From Streptomyces sp. NP160 (GTDB lineage Bacteria; Actinomycetota; Actinomycetes; Actinomycetales; Quadrisphaeraceae): a DNA stretch of 64,000 bases. The translations under genes and the position numbers were made by a program. The stretch is from NCBI RefSeq assembly GCF_006335115.1, contig NZ_VDMJ01000020.1, forward strand, positions 1 through 64,000, given 5' to 3'. The notes beneath the pieces are model-generated. The model had not been told where the DNA came from. It ran no database searches and saw only the letters and a program-made list of their open reading frames with translations. This document shows positions 8,376-16,932 of the stretch, one piece after another. Within the stretch, counting starts at the first letter, position 1. Every line of letters begins with the position of its first letter.

Positions 8376-9538
8376 GCCGCACCGGACGCGTCGGCGTCGG
8401 CCTCATCGGCGCCGGGATGATCTCCCAGCAGTACCTCACCCACCTGACGCGCTTCCCCGACGTCGAAGTGCTGTTCGTCTCCGACATCGACACAGCCCGG
8501 GCCGCGGCGCAGGCCGCGGCGTTCGGCGTGCCCCGCTCGGGCACCGCGGCGGAGCTGCTGGCCGACGACGACGTCGAGATCGTCCTCAACCTCACGCTGC
8601 CCGCCACGCACGTGGAGGTCTCCACCGCGGTGCTGCGCGCGGGCAAGCACGTGTGGACCGAGAAGCCCGTCGGGCTGACCCGCGAGTCCGCCGAGGGCCT
8701 GGTGGCGCTGGCCCGCGAGTCCGGGCTGCTGCTCGGCGTGGCCCCGGACACGGTGCTCGGCACGGGGTGGCAGGCGGCCAAGCGCGCCATCGAGGCCGGC
8801 GTCATCGGCACGCCGCTCACGGCGACGACCACGATGCAGTACCAGGGTCCGGACGTCTTCCACCCCAACGCGTCCTTCCTGTTCGCGCACGGCGCCGGAC
8901 CGCTGTTCGACATGGGCCCGTACTACGTGACCGCCCTGGTCCACCTCCTCGGCCCGGTGGCGCAGGTGGCGGCGATGGGCACGCGGGCGCAGGAGACCCG
9001 TCGCCTCCAGGTGGGACCCGATGCCGGACGGCAGTTCCCCGTGGAGGTGCCGACGCACCTGTCGGTGCTGGCGTCGTTCGAGCAGGGCGGCCAGGCCCAG
9101 TCGCTGCTGAGCTTCGACACCCCGCTGCTGCGGCAGGGCGTCTTCGAGGTCACCGGCACCGAGGGGACGATGGTGCTGCCCGACCCGAACACCTTCGGCG
9201 GCGGTCACGCCGTGCGCGTGGCCCGGCCCTTCGCCCCGGCCGACTTCACCGGTGGTGGCCGGCCCGAGCAGGTCTGGGAGACCGTCCACGAGGCCGAGCC
9301 GGAAGCCGGTCGCGGGCTCGGGGTCCTGACGATGGCCCGCGCGATCCGCTCCGGCGGGGTGCACGTGGCCACCGGCGAGGTGGGCCTGCACGTGCTGGAC
9401 GTCATGCTCGCCTCGCTGGAGTCCGCGCAGACCGGTCGCTTCGTCGAGGTGGGGTCCACGGTCGACGCCGTCCCCTCGCTCCCGGAGGACTTCGACCCCT
9501 TCGCCGCCACCGTGGAGGTCCCGGCGCCCGTCGCCTGA
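8372..9538 (+). CDS. Gfo/Idh/MocA family dehydrogenase
   Basis: 388 aa. N-terminal Rossmann GVGLIGAGMISQQYL, a middle TEKPVGLTRE carrying the EKP lysine that is catalytic in the family, and the C-terminal alpha/beta domain with FDMGPYYVTAL supplying the Asp/His-region residues. It oxidises or reduces a sugar or polyol with NAD(P). Start ATG 8372 overlaps the isomerase stop, so both are co-translated. Similar over its whole length to the protein at 58638-59783 (GPYYLTALVQLLGPV and LPDPNTF are shared). Confidence 0.93.
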   Translation: MSRTGRVGVGLIGAGMISQQYLTHLTRFPDVEVLFVSDIDTARAAAQAAAFGVPRSGTAAELLADDDVEIVLNLTLPATHVEVSTAVLRAGKHVWTEKPVGLTRESAEGLVALARESGLLLGVAPDTVLGTGWQAAKRAIEAGVIGTPLTATTTMQYQGPDVFHPNASFLFAHGAGPLFDMGPYYVTALVHLLGPVAQVAAMGTRAQETRRLQVGPDAGRQFPVEVPTHLSVLASFEQGGQAQSLLSFDTPLLRQGVFEVTGTEGTMVLPDPNTFGGGHAVRVARPFAPADFTGGGRPEQVWETVHEAEPEAGRGLGVLTMARAIRSGGVHVATGEVGLHVLDVMLASLESAQTGRFVEVGSTVDAVPSLPEDFDPFAATVEVPAPVA

Positions 9539-9611
9539 CGAGCGAGCGCCGCACGAGCTCCGCGCCGTCGGCACCTGGGCCGCTGGGGGGTCCAGGAGCC
9601 GGCGGCGCGGC

Positions 9612-10303
9612 TCACCCCTGCTGACCGAGGCCGGCGACGAGGCTGACGGCCACGGCGACGACGACGGTCCCGAACAGGTACGAGAGCAGGCCGTGGCCCA
9701 GCGCCGCCTTCCGGATGGAGGGGTCGGTGATCCGCACGTCCGGCACCGAGTAGCCCATCCCCACGGCGAAGGCGACGTAGGCGAAGTCGCTGTAGGCCGG
9801 CGCCTGCTCCTGGCTGAAGTCGATCCCCCGTCGCCGCCGGAGTAGTACCAGCGCGCGTACTTGAAGGCGAACACGGTGTTCACCAGCCCCCAGGACAAGA
9901 CCACCACCAGCACGCTGAGGACCACGGTGGCGACCCCCGCGGCGTCCCGCGAGCTCGATCGCAGGAGGCCCTCGACGACGGCGCCGAGGCTGACCACCGT
10001 CGCCCACAGGACGGCCGCGTCGGTGGACCGCGTCCGTCCCTCCTCCTCGGCCAGCCGCTTGGTGCCCCGCGCGTCGCGCGGCCAGCTGGCCCGCCACGCC
10101 ACCAGCGGGAGCGCCGCGGCGGCGACGCTCCACCCCAGGAGGAAGGCGAGGCCGGGCTCGCCGACGAGCGCGCTCGCCGCGCCCACGAGCACGCCCAGCC
10201 CGAGGCAGGTCAGCAGGCGGCGCCACGACAGGAGCGCCTTCCGCTGGCCGGCCTCGTCGTCCCCGACGTCGTCCCCGGCTGCGGTGCCGTCCACTGCTCG
10301 CAC
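9612..10303 (-). pseudogene. DUF1345 membrane protein, frameshifted
   Basis: The family is recognised by the C-terminal block IDFSQEQAPAYSDFAYVAFA, and by the N-terminal half with four or five hydrophobic segments up to FKYARWYYSGGDGG. These halves are in different reading frames. The break falls at a five-C run on the plus strand (9825-9829); one extra base there restores one frame of about 230 aa. The length of 692 nt is one base short of a multiple of three. It may be a true inactivation, a sequencing error in the homopolymer, or slippage. The N-terminal start is GTG 10303. It is divergent from the dehydrogenase cluster. Confidence 0.8.
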
Positions 10304-10380
10304 GTCAGCTCCTCACCCGAAGGGCCGCCACCGTGCTGGAGCTCGACGCCCCCATCGAAGCGCGGCGGGGCTGCTCGGGA

Positions 10381-10400
10381 CATCGGCAGTCCTGCCGATG
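10381..10400. promoter_or_regulatory. Inverted repeat before dehydrogenase operon
   Basis: CATCGGCA (10381-10388), a 4-bp gap and TGCCGATG (10393-10400) form a perfect 8-bp inverted repeat about 80 bp before the ATG of the next gene. It may be an operator for an aldehyde-responsive regulator, or an RNA hairpin in the leader. Confidence 0.45.
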
Positions 10401-10482
10401 CGCCAGCCGCTGCCGCGGGCGTTCGCTGGGAGCAGCGCGACGCCGAAGCGGTGACGTCGCTGCGGCTGGAGAGGAGACGAGC

Positions 10483-11631
10483 ATGAAGGCAGTCGTCTAC
10501 GAGGGCCCGCGCCAGGTGAGCGTCAAGGAGGTGCCCGACGCCCGCATCGAGCGGCCGACGGACGTGCTGGTGCGCATCACGACGACCAACATCTGCGGCT
10601 CCGACCTGCACATGTACGAGGGGCGCACGGACTTCGAGACCGGCCGGTGGTTCGGCCACGAGAACATGGGCGAGGTGGTCGAGGTCGGCGCCGGCGTCGA
10701 CAAGGTGCGGGTCGGCGACCGCGTGGTGCTGCCCTTCAACGTCGCCTGCGGCCACTGCAAGAACTGCGAGCACGGCCTGACCAACTACTGCCTCACGGCG
10801 CAGCCGGAGCCGAGCATGGCCGGGGCCGCCTACGGCTTCGCCGACATGGGCCCCTGGGCCGGGGGCCAGGCCGAGCTGCTGCGCGTGCCCTGGGGCGACT
10901 TCAACTGCCTGCGGCTCGGGGAGGACGCCGACGAGAAGGCCACCGACTACGTGATGCTCGCCGACATCTGGCCGACCGGGTACCACGCCACCGAGCTGGC
11001 CGGCGTCTCCCCCGGTGACCAGACGGTCATCTACGGCGCCGGTCCGGTCGGGCTCATGGCGGCGCTGTCCGCCACCGTCCGCGGCGCCAGCAAGGTGATG
11101 GTGGTCGACCGGCACCCGGACCGGCTGCGGCTGGCCGAGTCGATCGGTGCCATCGCCATCGACGACTCGAAGGTCGACCCGGTGCAGGCGGTCCTGGACC
11201 AGACGATGGGGCTGGGCGCCGACAACGGCTGCGAGTGCGTGGGCTACCAGGCGCACGACCCCTCCGGCGAGGAGCACCCGAACGACACCATGAACAAGCT
11301 GGTCGCGTCGGTGCGGTTCACCGGCAAGATCGGATCGATCGGCGTCTTCGTCCCGCAGGACCCGGGCGCGAAGGACGAGCTGGCCAAGAAGGGGCAGATC
11401 GCGTTCGACTACGGCAGCTTCTGGTTCCGGGGCCAGCACATCGGCAGCGGCCAGGCGCCGGTCAAGAAGTACAACCGCCAGCTGCGCGACCTCATCGCCG
11501 CGGGCAAGGCGTCGCCGTCGTTCATCGTCAGCCACGAGCTGCCGCTGGACCGCGCTCCCGAGGCGTACCAGCACTTCGACGCCCGCGACGACGGCTGGAC
11601 CAAGGTCGTCCTCAAGCCGGCGGGGGCCTGA
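10483..11631 (+). CDS. Zinc alcohol dehydrogenase, formaldehyde dehydrogenase-like
   Basis: 382 aa. Catalytic-zinc residues are in NICGSDLHMYEG (Cys38 region) and WFGHENMGEV. Structural zinc cysteines are in CGHCKNCEHGLTNYC. The NAD-binding Rossmann motif is GAGPVGLMAALSA. Insertions such as ADMGPWAGGQAELLRVPW and the block CECVGYQAHDPSGEEHPND resemble the glutathione-independent formaldehyde dehydrogenase (PFDH) branch. The start is ATG 10483 behind GGAGAGGAGA. The gene is followed without a gap by a small ORF and a second dehydrogenase, so they form one operon. Aldehyde or alcohol substrate inferred. Confidence 0.9.
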   Translation: MKAVVYEGPRQVSVKEVPDARIERPTDVLVRITTTNICGSDLHMYEGRTDFETGRWFGHENMGEVVEVGAGVDKVRVGDRVVLPFNVACGHCKNCEHGLTNYCLTAQPEPSMAGAAYGFADMGPWAGGQAELLRVPWGDFNCLRLGEDADEKATDYVMLADIWPTGYHATELAGVSPGDQTVIYGAGPVGLMAALSATVRGASKVMVVDRHPDRLRLAESIGAIAIDDSKVDPVQAVLDQTMGLGADNGCECVGYQAHDPSGEEHPNDTMNKLVASVRFTGKIGSIGVFVPQDPGAKDELAKKGQIAFDYGSFWFRGQHIGSGQAPVKKYNRQLRDLIAAGKASPSFIVSHELPLDRAPEAYQHFDARDDGWTKVVLKPAGA

Positions 11632-11632
11632 C

Positions 11633-12094
11633 GTGGCGGGGCGGGTCAGCAGCGTCCTGCACTCCGTGCGGTCGGCGCGGTCCGCCGTCCAGCGGCCGAA
11701 CGGCGGCGGAGGCGGACGGTCCCGAGGGCTGTCCGGGTGGATGGCCGTGACGGTGCTCCGCCCGCCGGGCGGGGTGGACACCGACCGGCTCCCCGCACCG
11801 CTGGCCGAGCTCGGCGACCGGATCGAGGTCCGCATCCAGCCGGCGAGCCAGGACAGGGGCACGGAGCTCGCGGCGCGCCTGCAGGGCGCGTCGCGCGGCA
11901 GCCGCCTGGACCGCCTCGGTGGGAAGGACGCCGAGGCGGACCTGCGCCAGGCGCTGCGGGAGTCCAAGCAGCTGCTGGAGGTGGGTGAGGTGCTCGCGGT
12001 CGACCCCACCCCCCACGGGCAGCGCAAGAGCACGCCCGGGGGGTCGCTCATCGAGAGGTGGACGACGGCGGCACCGCGAGGGGGTGTGCGGTGA
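11633..12094 (+). CDS. Small protein between two zinc dehydrogenases, SRPBCC-related?
   Basis: 153 aa, GTG start one base after the previous stop, and 4-bp GTGA overlap with the next. Its tight coupling argues that it is real. The middle part (GDRIEVRIQPASQDRGTELAARLQ) reads like the last beta strands of a SRPBCC-type cyclase. Then a helix DAEADLRQALRESKQLLEVGEVLAVDP ends it. The N-terminal third is Arg/Gly-rich and weak. I recognise no firm family; a truncated or divergent SRPBCC protein is possible. The role is likely tied to the flanking dehydrogenases. Confidence 0.65.
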   Translation: MAGRVSSVLHSVRSARSAVQRPNGGGGGRSRGLSGWMAVTVLRPPGGVDTDRLPAPLAELGDRIEVRIQPASQDRGTELAARLQGASRGSRLDRLGGKDAEADLRQALRESKQLLEVGEVLAVDPTPHGQRKSTPGGSLIERWTTAAPRGGVR

Positions 12095-13266
12095 AGGCGC
12101 TCACGTGGCGGGGCGTCAACGACGTGGCGGTCGAGGACGTCGCCGAGCCGACCATCCTCAACGACCACGACGCCATCATCGAGGTGACCCTGTCCGCCAC
12201 CTGCGGCTCGGACCTGCACCTGCTGGGCGGGTACATCCCGGCGATGCGCTCCGGTGACGTGCTGGGGCACGAGTTCATGGGCACGGTCGTCGAGGTCGGG
12301 CCCGGGGTCCGCGACCGCCGGGTCGGTGAGCGCGTGGTGGTGGTCTCGTTCACCAGCTGCGGGCGCTGCTGGTACTGCCAGCAGGGGCTGTTCTCGCTGT
12401 GCGACAACGGCAACCCGAACCCGGGCATCACCGAGGCGCTGTGGGGGCAGGCGATCGGAGGCTGCTACGGCTATTCGCACGCGATGGGCGGCTACGCCGG
12501 CAGCCACGCCCGCTACATCCGGGTGCCCTACGCCGACCAGGGCACCTTCGTCATCCCCGACGGCGTCTCCGACGAGCGGGCGCTCTTCGCCTCCGACGCC
12601 GCACCGACCGGCTGGACCGGGGCGGACCAGGCCGGCGTGAAGGCCGGGGACACCGTCGCGGTCTGGGGTGCCGGTGGCGTGGGGCAGATGGCGGCGCGAG
12701 CGGCGATGCTCATGGGGGCCGAGCGGGTCGTCGTCGTCGACAGGTTCACCAACCGGCTCGAGCAGGCGCGCACGCACGTCGGCGCGGAGACCCTGGACTA
12801 CTCCCAGGTCGACGTGCCGGCGGCGCTGCGCGAGATGACCGGCGGGCGCGGGCCCGACGTCTGCATCGAGGCGGTGGGCATGGAGGCGCACGCGAAGGGC
12901 GTGGTGCACCTGGTCGACCAGGTGAAGCAGCAGCTGCGGCTGCAGACCGACAGGCCCGGAGCGGTGCGCGAGGCGATCTACGCCTGCCGCAAGGGCGGGA
13001 CGGTGTTCACCCTCGGCGTGTTCGGCGGGTTCGTCGACTCCTTCCCGCTGGGTGCGGTGATGGACAAGGCCCTGACCCTGCGCGGCGCGCAGCAGCACGG
13101 TCACCGCTACATCCCCGCGATCCTCGAGCACATGAGCAGGGACGAGGTGAAGACCGAGCACCTGGCCACCCACGTGATGCCCCTGGAGGAGGGCCCGAAG
13201 GGGTACCGGATGTTCAAGGAGAAGGAGGACGGCTGCGTGCGGTCGGTCTTCCGCCTCGACGGGTGA
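12091..13266 (+). CDS. Zinc-dependent alcohol dehydrogenase
   Basis: 391 aa. Catalytic zinc site in ATCGSDLHLLGG and VLGHEFMG, structural zinc in CGRCWYCQQGLFSLC, NAD motif GAGGVGQMAARAA. It belongs to the same medium-chain superfamily as its upstream neighbour, but with a shorter substrate region, SHARYIRVPYAD and TDRPGAVREAIYACRKGG. Start GTG 12091 overlaps the small-protein stop as GTGA; the ATG-like in-frame start at 12058 would lie inside that ORF. It resembles the FdhA-type dehydrogenases of unknown alcohol substrate. A 16-bp hairpin follows. Confidence 0.92.
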   Translation: MKALTWRGVNDVAVEDVAEPTILNDHDAIIEVTLSATCGSDLHLLGGYIPAMRSGDVLGHEFMGTVVEVGPGVRDRRVGERVVVVSFTSCGRCWYCQQGLFSLCDNGNPNPGITEALWGQAIGGCYGYSHAMGGYAGSHARYIRVPYADQGTFVIPDGVSDERALFASDAAPTGWTGADQAGVKAGDTVAVWGAGGVGQMAARAAMLMGAERVVVVDRFTNRLEQARTHVGAETLDYSQVDVPAALREMTGGRGPDVCIEAVGMEAHAKGVVHLVDQVKQQLRLQTDRPGAVREAIYACRKGGTVFTLGVFGGFVDSFPLGAVMDKALTLRGAQQHGHRYIPAILEHMSRDEVKTEHLATHVMPLEEGPKGYRMFKEKEDGCVRSVFRLDG

Positions 13267-13281
13267 GTCACCGGTGAGCCG

Positions 13282-13319
13282 GCGGTGGGCGTCCTGCGGA
13301 CTGGCAGGACGCCCACCGC
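13282..13319 (+). terminator. Terminator of dehydrogenase operon
   Basis: A perfect 16-bp stem (13282-13297 with 13304-13319) with a 6-nt loop lies 15 bp after the second dehydrogenase stop. Confidence 0.85.
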
Positions 13320-13404
13320 AGCGGTAGGAACGTCGTGGGAGGCGCCGGCCGGTCCAGGACGGGCGGAGGTCCGGCGCTGCAGCCCCGCTGCCCGGAGGAG
13401 CCTC

Positions 13405-14421
13405 GTGCTCGAGACGGCAACCCTGGAACTGACGGAGGCTGCAGCCACCACCGGGACGCTGCGGCAGAGGGCGCAGACCGTGCTCGACGTGGTGGTGCGC
13501 CACGTGCCGTGCGACGCCGCGTGGCTCGCGGGCGTGGACCCCGTCCGCGGCGGTTACGCGTCCCTGGCGAGCACGCACCTCGACCGCAGCACCGTCGCCT
13601 ACCTCAGCGGGCCGAGGATGGCCCGCGACATCGAGCTCACCCGGACCGACCCTTCCAGGCCCCCGCTGAGCCCGTCGGACCTGCCCTGCTCGGCCTCGGA
13701 GCTGTCGACGTGGGCGGAGTGCCTCGTCCCCGGGGACTTCCACGAGGCGCTGGCCGTGGCGCTGGTCGACCGGCAGGACCGCCACGTCGGCTTCCTGGCC
13801 CTCCTGTCCAGCTCGCGCCGGCCACCCGCGGCCGCCACCCGCCGCGCCCTCCAGCAGCTCGTGCCGTGGGTCGCCCGGGGCGTCGACCCGCTGCGCCACG
13901 TCGCAGCAGCGGCCGACCTGCTCGACGGCGCCACCGCCGGAGCCGTGCTGTACCGACGGGGTCACCACGGCGAGCTGCCGGGCCTGGACGGCGACGACCT
14001 CCTGGCCCCGGGGTCACCGCTGACGGCGGTCGCCCGGTCCTCCTTGGAGGCGGGCCGTCCCTTCTCGACCTTCCTGTGGCCGCGCGGAAGTCGTCACGCG
14101 CCGGACGGGCACGCCAGGGCGACCGTCCTCGCCGGGCGCCAGGACCAGGCCAGCCCCGTCCTCGGCGCCGTGGTGCTGTCAGCGGCCGACGACTGCCGCG
14201 GGCTCACCCCCAGGGAGCTGGAGGTCCTCGGACTGCTGGTGGAGGGGTGCTCCAACGCAGAGATCGCCCGGACGCTGGTGCTGGCACTGCGGACCGTCGC
14301 CGCCCACCTCGAGCACGTCCTGACCAAGCTCGAGGCGCCGACGCGCACCCTGGCCGCCGTGAGGGCGGACCGGGAGGGCCTGTACGTGCCGATGACGTGC
14401 GGCGGCCCGCTCGCGCGGTGA
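13405..14421 (+). CDS. LuxR-family regulator with N-terminal sensory region
   Basis: 338 aa. The C-terminal HTH (about residues 268-330) carries GLTPRELEVLGLLVEGCSN and NAEIARTLVLALRTVAAHLEHVLTKLE, a normal LuxR helix-turn-helix. The first 240 residues have a GAF-like feel (LRQRAQTVLDVVVRHVPCDAAWLAGVDP) but no clear ligand motif. A response-regulator receiver or P-loop domain is absent. GTG 13405 has CGGAGGAG upstream; reading further up would cross the terminator of the previous operon. Target genes unknown; it follows the dehydrogenase operon and is convergent with the ABC operon. Confidence 0.85.
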   Translation: MLETATLELTEAAATTGTLRQRAQTVLDVVVRHVPCDAAWLAGVDPVRGGYASLASTHLDRSTVAYLSGPRMARDIELTRTDPSRPPLSPSDLPCSASELSTWAECLVPGDFHEALAVALVDRQDRHVGFLALLSSSRRPPAAATRRALQQLVPWVARGVDPLRHVAAAADLLDGATAGAVLYRRGHHGELPGLDGDDLLAPGSPLTAVARSSLEAGRPFSTFLWPRGSRHAPDGHARATVLAGRQDQASPVLGAVVLSAADDCRGLTPRELEVLGLLVEGCSNAEIARTLVLALRTVAAHLEHVLTKLEAPTRTLAAVRADREGLYVPMTCGGPLAR

Positions 14422-14443
14422 CCGGGCGAGCGGGCCGTTCGGG

Positions 14444-15415
14444 CTACGCCTTCCGCGAGAGGGCCACCGCGGCGATGATGATGGCCCCGCGGACCACCTG
14501 CTGCTGGGCGACGTCGAGCCCGGCCAGGATCAGGCCGTTGTTGACCAGGCCCATGAAGAGCGAGCCGAACAGCGTCCCGATGATCGCTCCCCGGCCGCCG
14601 AACAGGCTGGTGCCTCCGAGGATGACCGCCGCGATGACGGTGAGCTCGTCGCCCTGGCCCCACTGGAACCTCCCGGACGCCAGGCGGCCGGCGTAGAGCA
14701 TGCCCGCCAGCGAGGCGACCACGCCGGAGGTGAGCAGCACGAGGAACTTGATGCGCGCGGTGCGGATGCCGGTGTAGGCGGCCGCGGTGGGGTTGCCGCC
14801 GGTGGCGAGCACCTGCCGGCCGTACCGGGTTCGGTTCATGACCACCCAGCCGACCGCCACGGCCAGCGCCGTCCAGACGAGCAGGCCGGGGACGGGGCCG
14901 AAGTTCCCGCCGCCGAAGACCAGGACGTAGGTGTCGTCGGTGATGGGCTGCGGCGCGGAGCCGGTGATCCACTGGGCCAGGCCGGCGGCCAGCCCCAGCA
15001 TGCCGAGGGTCACGAGGAACGACGGGATCCTCAGCAGCGCGACCAGGCCGCCGTTGACGGCGCCGATGACGGCGCCGGCCGCGAGGCCCGCCAGGACTCC
15101 CGGCACCAGCCCGTGGCTGGTGATGGTCATCGCGGTGACGACCGACGACAGACCCGCCACGGAACCGACGCTCAGGTCGATCTCCGCGTTCGCGATGACG
15201 AAGGTCATCGCGACCGCCATGACCGAGATGGTGGCCGTCTGGCGGACGATGTTGACGAGGTTGCCGCCGGACAGGAACCCGCTGTCGCCCAGCGTCGTCG
15301 CGAAGAGCACGAAGACGAGCACGAACGCGAGGTAGATGATGTTGCTGCGCCAGTCCAGGCGCGCGGTGACCCTGGTGAGGGGGCTGGTCGGCGTCGTCGC
15401 CGCGGCGGTGCTCAT
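14444..15415 (-). CDS. Sugar ABC transporter permease (RbsC type)
   Basis: 323 aa, about eight to ten hydrophobic segments, with the conserved cytoplasmic loop NAEIDLSVGSVAGLSSVV and GTSLFGGRGAIIGTLFG of the RbsC/XylH family. Only one permease gene is present, as in ribose-type systems, which form homodimers. ATG 15415 overlaps the ATPase stop by 4 bp. Last gene of the operon; it ends 22 bp from the convergent LuxR gene. Confidence 0.95.
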   Translation of the reverse strand: MSTAAATTPTSPLTRVTARLDWRSNIIYLAFVLVFVLFATTLGDSGFLSGGNLVNIVRQTATISVMAVAMTFVIANAEIDLSVGSVAGLSSVVTAMTITSHGLVPGVLAGLAAGAVIGAVNGGLVALLRIPSFLVTLGMLGLAAGLAQWITGSAPQPITDDTYVLVFGGGNFGPVPGLLVWTALAVAVGWVVMNRTRYGRQVLATGGNPTAAAYTGIRTARIKFLVLLTSGVVASLAGMLYAGRLASGRFQWGQGDELTVIAAVILGGTSLFGGRGAIIGTLFGSLFMGLVNNGLILAGLDVAQQQVVRGAIIIAAVALSRKA

Positions 15416-16932
15416 GCTGCTTCTCCCTGGATGATGAGCTGGAGCTGCTCTTCGCTGCGCACCTCGTGGCGCTCGAGCACCCGGTGGGTCCGGCCCCCGC
15501 GCAGGACCACGATCCGGTCGGCCACGGCCAGGAGCTCGGGCAGCTCGGAGGAGATGAAGACGACGCCGCCGCCGCGGGTGGCGAAGTCGCGGACGAGCTC
15601 GAGGATCTCGGTCTTGGTGCCGATGTCGACGCCGGCGGTGGGCTCGTCCATGACGAGGACCCGCGGCTCGGTGCTCATCCACTTGGCGACGACGACCTTC
15701 TGCTGGTTGCCCCCGGAGAGGAGCTTCACCGGTGCGAAGGGGTCCGCCGCCTTGATGGAGTACCGCCCGACGAGCTGCTCGGTCAGCTCCCGCGTCCGGG
15801 CGGGGCTGACGAAGGGCCCTGCGGAGACCCTGTCGAGCACGGGCAGCACGAGGTTGTCGGAGACCGAGTGCTCCAGCACCAGGCCCTGCTCGCGCCGGTC
15901 CTCGGGGACGAGTGCGACCCCCGCCCGCTGGGCCGCGGCGGAGCTCCTGAAGGCGACCGGCTCGCCGGCGAGGCAGAGCTCACCGCCGGTCGGGGCGTCG
16001 ATGCCGCTGACCACGCGGGCGAACTCGGTGCGCCCGCTGCCCATGAGGCCCGCCAGCCCGACGACCTCGCCCGCCCGCACCGTGACGCTCACGGACTCGA
16101 GCACGTCGGCGCTGGCGATGCCGGTGGCCTCGAGCAGCACGGGGGCGTCCGGGTCTCGCGGGCGCTCCCGGTAGACGAGGTCGCCGGCGAGCCGGCGCCC
16201 GATGATCGCCTCGACGATGTCGGCCGGGGTGAGGACGTCGACGCGGTCGCTGAGGGAGACGCTGCCGTCCCGCAGGACGGTGATGCGGTCGGCGATGCGC
16301 CGGATCTCGTCCATCCGGTGGGAGATGTAGACGACGGCGATGCCGCGCGCCGTCAGCCGCTCGACGAGCCCGAAGAGGTTCTCCAGCTCGTGCTTGGCCA
16401 GGCTCGCGGTGGGCTCGTCCATGACGAGCACCCGCGCGTCCTTGGCCAGGGCCTTGGCGATCTCCACGAGCTGCCAGTACGCCGTGCTCAGTCGGCCGAC
16501 CTCCCGGCGCGGGTCGAGGTCCACGCCGAGGTCGGCGAAGATCCGGCGCGCCTCCGCCTCGGCGGCCCGGTCGTCCACGAGGCCCAGCCGGCCTCGCCGC
16601 TCCCTGCCCAGGGAGATGTTCTGCGCGACGCTCATGGACGGGACCAGGCTGAACTCCTGGAAGACCATGCCGATGCCGGCCCGCTCGGCGTCGGCGGTGG
16701 AGCGGATGGTCACCGGCTCGCCGCCGACCTCGATGGTCCCCGCGGTGATGGGGTGCACCCCCTGGAGCACCTTCATGAGCGTGGACTTGCCCGCGCCGTT
16801 CTCCCCGGCGAGGGCGTGCACCTCCCCCGCGTGGACGTCGAGGTCGACGGACCTCAGCACCTTCACCGGGCCGAAGTCCTTGACCACGCCCCGCATGCGG
16901 ACGGCGGGCACCCGCCCGTCGGGCTCGCTCAC
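15412..16932 (-). CDS. Sugar ABC transporter ATP-binding protein (RbsA/MglA type)
   Basis: 506 aa with two ATPase domains. First domain: Walker A GENGAGKSTLM, Q-loop FQEFSLVP, LSTAYWQLVEIAKAL signature, Walker B VLVMDEPTASL. Second domain: degenerate Walker A GLMGSGRTE, signature LSGGNQQKVVVAKW, Walker B VLVMDEPTAGVD. A degenerate second Walker A is normal in this family. GTG 16932 overlaps the dehydrogenase stop (GTGA). It energises the adjacent permease for uptake of a pentose, inositol or similar polyol. Confidence 0.96.
   Translation of the reverse strand: MSEPDGRVPAVRMRGVVKDFGPVKVLRSVDLDVHAGEVHALAGENGAGKSTLMKVLQGVHPITAGTIEVGGEPVTIRSTADAERAGIGMVFQEFSLVPSMSVAQNISLGRERRGRLGLVDDRAAEAEARRIFADLGVDLDPRREVGRLSTAYWQLVEIAKALAKDARVLVMDEPTASLAKHELENLFGLVERLTARGIAVVYISHRMDEIRRIADRITVLRDGSVSLSDRVDVLTPADIVEAIIGRRLAGDLVYRERPRDPDAPVLLEATGIASADVLESVSVTVRAGEVVGLAGLMGSGRTEFARVVSGIDAPTGGELCLAGEPVAFRSSAAAQRAGVALVPEDRREQGLVLEHSVSDNLVLPVLDRVSAGPFVSPARTRELTEQLVGRYSIKAADPFAPVKLLSGGNQQKVVVAKWMSTEPRVLVMDEPTAGVDIGTKTEILELVRDFATRGGGVVFISSELPELLAVADRIVVLRGGRTHRVLERHEVRSEEQLQLIIQGEAA

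Noticed and set aside
10210-13968. 1252-codon minus-strand ORF across both zinc dehydrogenases
   Set aside because: Shadow of plus-strand genes; low-complexity HVGEV/RGRR composition and no domain.
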